Source: an uncultured Eubacteriales bacterium (GTDB taxonomy: Bacteria > Bacillota > Clostridia > Saccharofermentanales > Saccharofermentanaceae). From it: a DNA stretch of 64,000 bases. A model generated the notes under the pieces. It did not search any database, had not been told where the DNA came from, and saw only the letters and a list, made by a program, of their open reading frames with translations. The stretch lies in contig OMWK01000003.1 of assembly GCA_900314745.1 (NCBI GenBank), positions 1-64,000 on the forward strand, in the 5' to 3' direction. The position numbers and the translations under genes were made by a program. This document shows, piece after piece, positions 18,900-27,281 of this stretch (position 1 is the stretch's first letter; every line of letters begins with the position of its first letter).

Positions 18900-19355
18900 T
18901 TATGATTCATTATCTATCTTCTCTACTTCAGCCGTAAACGACTTGATATCCGTAAAGTCCCTGTACACAGAAGCAAACCTTACGTATGCGACCTTGTCGA
19001 GCTTCTTAAGCCTCTCCATTACGATCTCGCCGATCGCATTGGTAGATATCTCGTGATTGCGCTGATCGTTAAGGGCATTCTCCACCTCATCAACGATCTT
19101 CTCAAGATTGGCATTCGACACAGGACGCTTCGAACATGCGGATGCGAGACCTGCCATGAGTTTCTCTCTGGAGAAGTCCTGACGTGTGCCATCCTTCTTG
19201 ATGACCTTCATTCCGAGGACTTCGGCTCTCTCCGTGGTCGAATATCTGTATTCACATTCAATACAGACTCTTCTGCGCCTAATGGCACGCCCCTCATCAG
19301 AGGGGCGTGTATCAATCACTTTATCGTTATCAGCTCCGCATCTGGGACACTTCAT
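18900..19355 (-). CDS. nrdR: Transcriptional repressor NrdR
   Basis: Nucleotide-sensing repressor of ribonucleotide reductase genes. It has a four-cysteine zinc ribbon (MKCPRCGADNDKVIDTRP with a CIECEYRYSTTE second half) followed by an ATP-cone domain (VIKKDGTRQDFSREKLMAGL). 151 aa, standard length. Its ATG overlaps the ftsZ stop by one base (TAATG). Confidence 0.97.
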   Translation of the reverse strand: MKCPRCGADNDKVIDTRPSDEGRAIRRRRVCIECEYRYSTTERAEVLGMKVIKKDGTRQDFSREKLMAGLASACSKRPVSNANLEKIVDEVENALNDQRNHEISTNAIGEIVMERLKKLDKVAYVRFASVYRDFTDIKSFTAEVEKIDNES

Positions 19356-20758
19356 TACTGATTATTATCCTTGTTGCCGAACATGAACCAGGGCTTAGCA
19401 GTTCTAGGAGCTGCAGGAGCCTCAGCAGGTGTTACGTTAACCTGAGGCTTTCCGCCGTACTGTCCGGGAGCAGGTGCAGGCTGCTGTGCGGGCATTGAAT
19501 ATGTTCTGCTCTGTACCGGGATAGGCTGGGGCTGGGGTGCCGGCTCAGCTTCAACAGGTGCAGGTACAGCTTCAGGCTCACGAGCTGCCTGAACACGTGA
19601 ATTTACGGAATCATCACCAAAGAGGAATCCCGGAGCGGACTGCCTGGGAGCAGGTGCCGGTGCGGGCTCAGGTCTGCCATAGGAGCTTCTGCTTGTTGTT
19701 GTAACAGGAGCGGGCTGTCTGGGCTCACCTACGAGCTGAGGATTATTCCTCGAGAGGATGGATGTGCTTGCTCTGTGGTTAGAGGAAGCATTAACTGTAT
19801 TGTCAAATCCGGAAGCGATAACCGTTATCATGATCTCGTCCTCGAGGGAAGCATCGATAACAGCACCGACGATGATCTCAGCCTCAGGTGCTACAGACTC
19901 CTGAACGAGCTTAGCGGCAGCATCGATCTCCTGGAGCTTCATGTTCCTTCCGCCTGTGAAGTTGATGATTACGCCGTTAGCGCCTTCAATTGTTGTATCA
20001 AGGAGAGGTGAATTGATAGCCTGCTTAACAGCAGCTGTTGCTCTTCCCTCACCGCTTGCACGGCCGATACCCATATGGCATACGCCGGCCTTTGTCATTA
20101 CTCTTCTTACGTCTGCAAGGTCGAGGTTGATAAGTCCGGGGATAGCAACGAGGTCGGAAATACCTGCGACACCGAACTTCAGTACCTGGTCAGCCATGTT
20201 GAATGCTTCTTCGAATGAAGTATCATCATCAACAACCTCGAGGAGCTTATCATTAGATACGACTACGAGTGCATCTACGTACTTCTCGAGCTCGCGGATA
20301 CCTCTCTCGGCGTTCTGTGCTCTTCTTGCACCCTCGAATCCGAAAGGTCTTGTAACTACGGCAACTGTAAGGATACCGAGCTCCTGAGCGATCTGAGCTA
20401 CGACAGGAGCAGAACCTGTTCCTGTACCGCCGCCCATGCCGGCTGTGATAAAGAGCATATCAGTATTGGAAATAGCCTCGGCGATCTCGTCCTTGGACTC
20501 CTCGGCAGCTCTCTCTCCGACGCTGGGATCAGCACCGCATCCGAGACCTCTTGTCACCTTCTCACCAATCTGAACCTTGATAGAAGACTTGGTTCTGGCA
20601 AGTGCCTGATTATCACTGTTTATAGAAATAAACTCAATTCCCTGAACTCCGCTGTCGATCATTCTGTCAACGGCATTACATCCACCGCCGCCGCAACCGA
20701 TTACCTTAATCGTGGCGAAATGGTCCTCGTCCAGAACAAAACCTCTCTTATCAGACAT
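19355..20758 (-). CDS. ftsZ: Cell division protein FtsZ
   Basis: Tubulin homologue forming the Z-ring. GGGGGCNAVDRM near the N-terminus and the tubulin signature GGGTGTGSAPVVA are intact. After the GTPase core (about residue 325) comes a long proline/alanine/glutamine-rich linker. The tail is unusual: instead of the common DIPxFLR peptide it ends KPWFMFGNKDNNQ, and a similar PGFLFGDD occurs earlier in the linker (about 376-383). GGAGG precedes the ATG. It has its own upstream promoter region, separate from ftsQ. Confidence 0.98.
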   Translation of the reverse strand: MSDKRGFVLDEDHFATIKVIGCGGGGCNAVDRMIDSGVQGIEFISINSDNQALARTKSSIKVQIGEKVTRGLGCGADPSVGERAAEESKDEIAEAISNTDMLFITAGMGGGTGTGSAPVVAQIAQELGILTVAVVTRPFGFEGARRAQNAERGIRELEKYVDALVVVSNDKLLEVVDDDTSFEEAFNMADQVLKFGVAGISDLVAIPGLINLDLADVRRVMTKAGVCHMGIGRASGEGRATAAVKQAINSPLLDTTIEGANGVIINFTGGRNMKLQEIDAAAKLVQESVAPEAEIIVGAVIDASLEDEIMITVIASGFDNTVNASSNHRASTSILSRNNPQLVGEPRQPAPVTTTSRSSYGRPEPAPAPAPRQSAPGFLFGDDSVNSRVQAAREPEAVPAPVEAEPAPQPQPIPVQSRTYSMPAQQPAPAPGQYGGKPQVNVTPAEAPAAPRTAKPWFMFGNKDNNQ

Positions 20759-20823
20759 TGTCAGATCCTCCGTGTATCTGTTTAATGTACGTAATTTCCT
20801 ATATATAGTACAATCAAATGAAT

Positions 20824-20850
20824 TTTATACTAAATGTTGTACGTCCACAA
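20824..20850 (-). promoter_or_regulatory. Possible promoter for the ftsZ operon
   Basis: In the 167-bp gap between ftsQ and ftsZ the minus strand has TTGTGG (20850-20845), a 15-base spacer and TATAAA (20829-20824). The spacer is short, so this is tentative. No terminator hairpin for ftsQ is visible, so read-through from the dcw cluster is also likely. Confidence 0.4.
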
Positions 20851-20925
20851 TAGAAAACTCATATATTTCCCGTCTAATGTTAAACTTTTTTGGGTTCTAA
20901 TGCAAATAACATATATATTACATAA

Positions 20926-22020
20926 TTATGAGCTGTATGCCCTGTATATCTTCTCTTCCTCCGTCATGTCGAGCGATCCTGCCGGAAGTCCTTCGAACGC
21001 ATCGGCCCTTATGGCATAAAGAAGCCACTGCATGTTCTCATCAATATTCTCCACTCCGTCAAGCTTGACCTGAAGCTCTGTTCCGTCCGGAAGTTCAACA
21101 GTAAGGAAGATGAGACCCGAGGCTACTACCCTTATCTCCTGCACGCTGTCGTAGAAATTGTAACCGTCATCCCTGATGGAGCCTCTCTCCGCATCGAGCA
21201 CCGCACCGAGCACGAGAATCATCTTGCGGAATTTCAATGAATCCGTGATGTCAGTCCTCTGCCCTATTACCACGCTGTCGAGATCAAGACCGCACAGCAC
21301 GGGATGCACATCGGCGTCAGCAAATGTCGAGAAGTCGAGTATCATGCCCTCCTGATCGATGACGGCATAACCGTCCGGCACCTTGATGTAGGCAAGCCTG
21401 TGTCTCTCGACCACGTTTATGACGATGGCGGAAGGGAAATCAAGTCTTACGTCTATGTCATCTATATAAGGCGTACTCTCTTCGAGAGCTCTTGCATTGA
21501 ACAAAGTAGGCTTCAGCACATGATCGCCGACGTGAATGTTGAGAGCATCAAGTATCTCTTCGTCGGAGAACTCGTAGTTGCCGTTGATCGTAATGTTCTC
21601 GATCCTCATGGACGGATGGAATATCAAAGACCAGATGAACACAATCATAGAGATCGCGAACAGGAACAAAAGCACGGTCTTGAAGTCAAAAGGAAAATCC
21701 GGAAGGTATTCCTTCTCCGGAAGTATGCCCGCCTTTCTCTTCCTCTGATATTTCTTATGCTTGGGCAAAGGCTTGGAGGGCTTGGTTTCCGGTTCGGAAG
21801 GTGTCTCTTCCTTATCCGGCTCCTCCGATGAGGATTCCTCTCCCTTCAAATCCGAAGATGATTCAGAAGTTTCTTCGGAACCGACTTCGACAGCAGCTTC
21901 AGCTTCGGATTCAGAAGATTCGGGCATGTCTTCGCTGACGAATACAGCTCCGTCCTTACCCTCGATATTCTCCGCAGTCTCGTTCTCTTCTACGGAATTG
22001 TTCTTCTCTTCCTCACTCAA
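20926..22020 (-). CDS. ftsQ: Cell division protein FtsQ/DivIB
   Basis: Divisome scaffold that links FtsL and the septal synthase. An acidic, serine/glutamate-rich cytoplasmic region (about 1-80) leads into a lysine/arginine-rich stretch (KHKKYQRKRKAG), one membrane segment at about 117-137, a POTRA domain (MRIENITINGNYEFSDEEIL) and an FtsQ beta-domain. 364 aa. The start is TTG at 22020, overlapping the murG stop as TTGA. The long acidic N-terminus is larger than in Bacillus DivIB. Confidence 0.9.
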   Translation of the reverse strand: MSEEEKNNSVEENETAENIEGKDGAVFVSEDMPESSESEAEAAVEVGSEETSESSSDLKGEESSSEEPDKEETPSEPETKPSKPLPKHKKYQRKRKAGILPEKEYLPDFPFDFKTVLLFLFAISMIVFIWSLIFHPSMRIENITINGNYEFSDEEILDALNIHVGDHVLKPTLFNARALEESTPYIDDIDVRLDFPSAIVINVVERHRLAYIKVPDGYAVIDQEGMILDFSTFADADVHPVLCGLDLDSVVIGQRTDITDSLKFRKMILVLGAVLDAERGSIRDDGYNFYDSVQEIRVVASGLIFLTVELPDGTELQVKLDGVENIDENMQWLLYAIRADAFEGLPAGSLDMTEEEKIYRAYSS

Positions 22021-23117
22021 TTCCCGACAAGTTCCTCTATGGCTTTTACTATCTTCTCATCGCAGTCAAGCACTGCAAGTTTCTTCGCGTTCTCACGCAT
22101 GCTCATGCGCCTGTCCTCATCGTTAAGAAGGCTTCCGAGCACCTCGAAAAGCTTACCATCAACAACATCAGCATCAGACATCAGGATACATCCGCCTATC
22201 TTCTCGAATGTTGATGCATTATAAGTCTGATGATCATGAGCGGCATGCGGATAAGGGATCATGATCGAGCACGATCCGATGGCTGCAGTCTCAGCACATG
22301 TGACGGCACCTGATCTCGTGATCGATACATCCGCAGCACACATGTACTCATTGGTATTGGAGATGTATTCAAACATCTGAAGATTATCAGGGATCTTAAT
22401 CCCTTCAGTAAGCTTTGCCGTCTGCTGCTTACCCGAACCCAAGACAAACTTAATGTCCTTAAACTCCGGCCTTCCGGCAGCATCTATTATGAAATCATTT
22501 ATGGTCTTCGAACCGAGGCTTCCGCCCATTGCAAACACCATCTTATCCGAAGGATCAAGACCAAGCTTCTTCCTGCATTCATCGCGGTCATTTCCGATCA
22601 TTATCGATCTTATCGGATTGCCGGTATGTATGATCTTATGAGCCTTGGGGAAATCCTTTTCGATGCCGGGGAAACCCGTAAGCACCAGATCCGCCTTCCT
22701 TCCCATGTAGCGGTTTGCCCTGCCGGGGAAGGCGTTAGCCTCATGTATTACAACCGGAACCTTAAGAGACGAAGCGGCATCCAGAAGAGGAGCGCAGACG
22801 TAACCACCCGTACCGATGACGGCGTCGGGCTTAAAGTCCTTAATGATCTGCATACACTGCTTCTTGCCCTCGTTAAGAGCGATGAAGGCCTTGATCATAC
22901 GAAGCGAAGGCTTCATAGGGAAAGGCTTCGCAGTGATGCTTCTGAGTTCATAGCCAGCCTTGGGAACGAGCTCTCCCTCGAGCCCTTCCTTACGTCCCGT
23001 GAAGATAATCTCGCAGCCTTCAGAAGGACCGTAGTGAGCCATCAGTGCATCTGCTATCGTGATAGCGGGATTTATATGGCCGGACGTGCCTCCGCCCGTT
23101 ACTATAAAACGCTTCAT
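22017..23117 (-). CDS. murG: Lipid II synthase MurG
   Basis: Transfers GlcNAc from UDP-GlcNAc to lipid I. It has the N-terminal GT28 motif TGGGTSGHINPA, VIGTGGYVCAP and VIHEANAFPGRANR, and a C-terminal GT28 domain with MGGSLGSKTIND. 366 aa, complete. Its ATG overlaps the ftsW stop by four bases. Confidence 0.97.
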   Translation of the reverse strand: MKRFIVTGGGTSGHINPAITIADALMAHYGPSEGCEIIFTGRKEGLEGELVPKAGYELRSITAKPFPMKPSLRMIKAFIALNEGKKQCMQIIKDFKPDAVIGTGGYVCAPLLDAASSLKVPVVIHEANAFPGRANRYMGRKADLVLTGFPGIEKDFPKAHKIIHTGNPIRSIMIGNDRDECRKKLGLDPSDKMVFAMGGSLGSKTINDFIIDAAGRPEFKDIKFVLGSGKQQTAKLTEGIKIPDNLQMFEYISNTNEYMCAADVSITRSGAVTCAETAAIGSCSIMIPYPHAAHDHQTYNASTFEKIGGCILMSDADVVDGKLFEVLGSLLNDEDRRMSMRENAKKLAVLDCDEKIVKAIEELVGN

Positions 23118-24349
23118 TGAACCGCCTCCCGCTTCTCTTTGATCTTAATCGATGTGCCTGATCTTGATACACAGAGAATGAGTCCGTATGCAGCAAGAAG
23201 AATGATCTGTGCGGAACCGCCGTAACTTATGAACGGCAGCGTAACACCCGTGGACGGAATTACCTGAAGCTCAACGGCGATATTGAGCACGACCTGAACT
23301 ATGATCAGCGTCGTACAGCCCGTGGCAAGCATCCTCGAGAACACTGAGTTCGCCCGGAGAATTACCTGCACGAACATCGCGAACATTCCAAGATACATGA
23401 ATATCAGAACGGCACCGCCGACGAATCCCGTCTCCTCAACATAGATGGAGAAGATGTAGTCATTCTGTGCCTCGGATACGTAGTTATACTTTGCACGGGA
23501 ACTTCCGATTCCTCTGCCCCACATGCCGCCTGAACCAAGTGCATTATGGGCATTCGTAACCTGACGCGTCTCGTCCTCCGTTACCTCTATCTCCTCATCA
23601 CCGCTCGTAGCAGCGAAGATGTTAAGTCTCTGGTAAACGTGTGCGAAGTTCTTACGGAAATTCGGGTTAAGAGCTACGTAAGCAGAACCTACTATGATGC
23701 CGACGAGAAGTATCGACAGGCCTCCGAGGAACCACGCCCTGATGCCCGCACCGGAATTCAGCGTGCACACAAATACGATGATGCCGATGATAAGGAAGCA
23801 CGAGAAGTGGGGCTCGAAGAGGATGAATACGTCAACCAGAAGACATGCCGCGACGGGAATGATAAAGTCGAAGAACGCATGGTTCCACGCCTGTGCTTTG
23901 CCGGTCGCCGACTTAAGCTTGCCCTGCGCACGCATGTGCACTATGTATTCCCTGTAGCCCGCAAGCGCGACTATGAGTCCGACCTTACAGATCTCGGAAG
24001 GCTGTATCTCTATGCTTCCGATGAATATCCATCGTCTCGCACCGTTGATCTCACGTCCTATGAACTTAACCGCAATCGCAAGCGCCAGACTCACAAAATA
24101 CGATGTCATGAATATCGCCGGATGCTTGAAGAAATTAACCGGTATGAATGATATGCCGAGCGCTGCGCCGATACCTATGAGTGTGAATATGATCTGCCTC
24201 TTAAGATAGTACGCCGAATCGTGCGAGGACTTCGCATAGCCCGCAGGACCCGACACCGAATAAAGAATGACAAGGCCGAACATGACGATGGCGAACATCA
24301 TCAGTATCAAAGGTATATTGCTCTTCTGCTGTGCCTTGATCTTAGTCAT
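23114..24349 (-). CDS. ftsW: SEDS-family septal glycosyltransferase FtsW
   Basis: Membrane peptidoglycan polymerase acting with the class B PBP. It has ten or so hydrophobic segments, with the SEDS signatures EIQPSEICKVGLI, NAHNALGSGGMWGRGIGSS and IPSTGVTLPFISYGGS. 411 aa. It overlaps the murF end by eight bases and has only a weak AAGGAA upstream, implying coupled translation. In other Clostridia mraY and murD usually lie between murF and this gene; both are absent here. Confidence 0.94.
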   Translation of the reverse strand: MTKIKAQQKSNIPLILMMFAIVMFGLVILYSVSGPAGYAKSSHDSAYYLKRQIIFTLIGIGAALGISFIPVNFFKHPAIFMTSYFVSLALAIAVKFIGREINGARRWIFIGSIEIQPSEICKVGLIVALAGYREYIVHMRAQGKLKSATGKAQAWNHAFFDFIIPVAACLLVDVFILFEPHFSCFLIIGIIVFVCTLNSGAGIRAWFLGGLSILLVGIIVGSAYVALNPNFRKNFAHVYQRLNIFAATSGDEEIEVTEDETRQVTNAHNALGSGGMWGRGIGSSRAKYNYVSEAQNDYIFSIYVEETGFVGGAVLIFMYLGMFAMFVQVILRANSVFSRMLATGCTTLIIVQVVLNIAVELQVIPSTGVTLPFISYGGSAQIILLAAYGLILCVSRSGTSIKIKEKREAVQ

Positions 24350-25778
24350 TATCTATATATTCCTTCGCGAGTTCCTCGAAGCCGAACGAATGCGATGCCT
24401 TGAAGAGCACCGTATCTCCGGGCTTGATGATATCTCTTATCTTCATACGAACTTCATTCGTGTCTGCGCATGATACCACATCGGCTCCGGAACTGACACT
24501 TCTTAAGCCCTTAATAAAATCTTTCCTGTCTTCACCCGTAACGACGATCTTATCAAAACCGTAGATGCCGCATTCCCTTCCCGTCTGCTCATGAAGGCTG
24601 GCCGATACGTCGCCTAATTCCAGCATGCCTCCGAGAACAGCGATCTTACGGCTGCCGGGATTGGTTGCATCAAGATTTCTGAACGCCGCCGCCATGGATT
24701 CCGGTGAAGCATTATAAGCATCGTTTATAACCGTGTAATTTCTGCCGTGATACGTCTTGCCTCTGCCGTCCATCGGCGCATATGAAGCGAGGGCCTTCCG
24801 AGTCTTGTCCATGTCGGCTTTAAGAATGTCTGCGCAGAGGATGGCAAAGCAGGCATTACGCACGTTGTGCTCTCCGCCTATGGATATGTGCACGTTCTCC
24901 ATGCTCCTGCGCTTCTCCCCCATCGAGAAGGCAACGTCAAAATCCATGCCGTTGTTCTCCTTGAGGTTATATGCACTCACGCACACAGGGCAGTTCATCA
25001 CGGCGCCCTCCAGCTTATCGTTCACCGACACTGCTGCAAGGCCGTTATTAAGCGGGATGATGTTTCTCACATAATCGAAAAGGAAATCGTCATCACCGTT
25101 TACCATCAGGATGCCCTGCTCGGTAAGCCCGTTTATGATCTCCGTCTTCGCTGCCCTGATCTCTTCCCTTGAGCCCAATATTCCGATATGTGAATAACCG
25201 ACATTGGTAATAACTGCGATATCGGGATGAGCGATATTCGTAAGATAATTGATCTGTCCTCTTCCTCTCATTCCCATCTCGAGAACGAGGATCTCCGTGT
25301 TCTCGGGAGCAGACAGGATCGTCTTCGGAAGACCTATCTCATTATTCAGATTATTCTTCGTTGACCAGACATTGAACGAAGGCTCGAGTGCGGCCTTGAT
25401 TATCTCTCTTGTGGTTGTCTTGCCAACTGATCCGGTTACTGCTATGACCTTGCATCCGAGCTTGAATCTGTAGTGGGATGCGATGTCGCCCAAAGCCTTA
25501 AGCGTATCCTTAACGACAATACCGATCGAATTCGAAGGAACCTTGGTGGCGCTGTTTACGATAACGGCGCACGCACCCTTCTCAACTGCCTGGGATGTGT
25601 AGTTATGTCCGTCAAAATTCTCTCCCTTAAGAGCGATATAGACATTTCCTTCCTCTATGGTTCTGGTATCCGTTGATACTCCGGATATGAACAGTGTACC
25701 GCCAATGGCCCCCTTGCGATTAACAACCGTTCCGCCTACTGCGGCAACTATCTCATCGAAAGAGAACATTCTTCTCAT
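24342..25778 (-). CDS. murF: UDP-MurNAc-tripeptide--D-Ala-D-Ala ligase MurF
   Basis: Adds D-Ala-D-Ala to the UDP-linked tripeptide, completing the stem pentapeptide. It has the Mur ligase P-loop AVTGSVGKTTTRE, the central-domain NLNNEIGLPKTIL and GMRGRGQI, and the C-terminal domain with NDAYNASPESM. 478 aa, normal. Its ATG overlaps the murE stop by four bases (ATGA). Confidence 0.95.
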   Translation of the reverse strand: MRRMFSFDEIVAAVGGTVVNRKGAIGGTLFISGVSTDTRTIEEGNVYIALKGENFDGHNYTSQAVEKGACAVIVNSATKVPSNSIGIVVKDTLKALGDIASHYRFKLGCKVIAVTGSVGKTTTREIIKAALEPSFNVWSTKNNLNNEIGLPKTILSAPENTEILVLEMGMRGRGQINYLTNIAHPDIAVITNVGYSHIGILGSREEIRAAKTEIINGLTEQGILMVNGDDDFLFDYVRNIIPLNNGLAAVSVNDKLEGAVMNCPVCVSAYNLKENNGMDFDVAFSMGEKRRSMENVHISIGGEHNVRNACFAILCADILKADMDKTRKALASYAPMDGRGKTYHGRNYTVINDAYNASPESMAAAFRNLDATNPGSRKIAVLGGMLELGDVSASLHEQTGRECGIYGFDKIVVTGEDRKDFIKGLRSVSSGADVVSCADTNEVRMKIRDIIKPGDTVLFKASHSFGFEELAKEYIDND

Positions 25779-27280
25779 GACCTGCTCTCCTTTATCTTCC
25801 TTGCTTCATCGCAAGCAACCTCTGCATCATCAAAGTGAATGGTCCTGTCCTTGAAGATCTGATAGTCCTCGTGACCTTTGCCCGCGATGAGAACGATATC
25901 TCCGGGCTGCGCTATCTCGATGGCTTTATGAATAGCTTCAGTCCTGTCTTCGACTGCCTCGAACTTACCTTCAGTCTTCTCTATCGCAGAGACTATATGA
26001 CCGATGATTACCTGGGGATCTTCAGTCCTCGGATTATCTGATGTGACTATCGTGTAATCGGACTTATTGCCTGCGACTTCGCCCATCTCGAATCTTCTCG
26101 TATGCGAGCGGTCGCCGCCGCATCCGAACACGGTTATCACTCTGCCTTTCGATGTCTCCTTAAGCGTATCGAGAACATTCTCAAGGCTTGCAGCGTTATG
26201 CGCATAATCAACGAGGATAGTAATGCCGAGGTCATTCTTAACGGGCTGAAGTCTTCCGGGAACTTCAATCCTCGCGAGACTTTCTTTGACGGCGTCTGCA
26301 CTCACACCCGACAGGAATGCTGCCGTAAGCGCACAGAGGGCGTTATAGACATTGAACTTACCCGGAATTCCGACAAAGAGCCTGCCGTTATACCAGGGGC
26401 TCGTAAGATCAAAGAATGTTCCGGCGCGGCCGTCATTCATCCCGTTCTCGAGATTAGTTGCCTGAATGTCGCACAGATCCGACAGTCCGTATGTGATGAT
26501 TCCGCATCCGCTTTCCTCAGCCTTACTTATCACAGTCGCACTGACCGGTGTATCCATATTGATGACGGCGAGCTTGGACTGCGCCCAGAGCTTCATCTTG
26601 CAATTGAGATAATCCTCCATGTCGGGATGCTCGTTCTTGCCTATGTGATCTTCGTATAAATTGGTGAAGCAGCCGATGTCAAAGTTAATGTAATCAACTC
26701 TGTCGAGCTTAAGGCCCTGGCTGCTTACTTCCATGACGCATGAATCAGATCCGCAGTCTACCATCTTCGACAGAAGCTCGAAGTTATCCCTCGCTTCAGG
26801 AGTAGTGTGATTCGCGTGAATCTTCTGATCTCCCACGATATCGTATACGGTTCCAATAAGACCGCTTCTCTTGCCTGATGCCTCGAACATATCCTTAACC
26901 ATGAATGAGACTGTCGTCTTACCCTTGGTTCCGGTAATACCTATCATCTTAAGCTTCGACTCAGGGCAGTCATAGAAGGATCTTGCAAGCTTCGCGCACT
27001 CTCTTCTGGTATCCTTAACAGATACGATGCAGGCACCGGTCTCCTCCGCCATCACCTTAAGCTCCTCATCGGAATAAGGGCAGTCATCCGCATCCGTAAC
27101 GATCATGGATGCACCCTGGGAGAGGGCCTGCTTAATGAAGCTGTGTCCGTCTGAATTAAAGCCCTTAACGGCAACGAATATGCTGCCGGGAATTACCTTA
27201 CGCGAATCAAATTCCACCGAAGCAATCTGCTCCTCCGGGATGGTGCCGGTTATTATCCTGTAATCACTCTCGAATTTCAT
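25775..27280 (-). CDS. murE: UDP-MurNAc-dipeptide ligase MurE, probably meso-diaminopimelate-adding
   Basis: Adds the third stem-peptide amino acid. It has the P-loop GITGTKGKTTVSFM, NHTTPEARDNFELL in the central domain, and a C-terminal DNPRTEDP with DNPR at residues 415-418. DNPR is the motif of meso-diaminopimelate-specific MurE enzymes, while lysine-adding forms differ there, so the peptidoglycan is probably of the DAP type. 501 aa. It starts one base after the PBP stop codon. Confidence 0.94.
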   Translation of the reverse strand: MKFESDYRIITGTIPEEQIASVEFDSRKVIPGSIFVAVKGFNSDGHSFIKQALSQGASMIVTDADDCPYSDEELKVMAEETGACIVSVKDTRRECAKLARSFYDCPESKLKMIGITGTKGKTTVSFMVKDMFEASGKRSGLIGTVYDIVGDQKIHANHTTPEARDNFELLSKMVDCGSDSCVMEVSSQGLKLDRVDYINFDIGCFTNLYEDHIGKNEHPDMEDYLNCKMKLWAQSKLAVINMDTPVSATVISKAEESGCGIITYGLSDLCDIQATNLENGMNDGRAGTFFDLTSPWYNGRLFVGIPGKFNVYNALCALTAAFLSGVSADAVKESLARIEVPGRLQPVKNDLGITILVDYAHNAASLENVLDTLKETSKGRVITVFGCGGDRSHTRRFEMGEVAGNKSDYTIVTSDNPRTEDPQVIIGHIVSAIEKTEGKFEAVEDRTEAIHKAIEIAQPGDIVLIAGKGHEDYQIFKDRTIHFDDAEVACDEARKIKESRS

Positions 27281-27281
27281 A

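Noticed and set aside
20759-20925. A riboswitch or structured RNA before ftsZ
   Set aside because: The gap is AT-rich with no convincing stems beyond short chance pairings; a promoter is the simpler reading.
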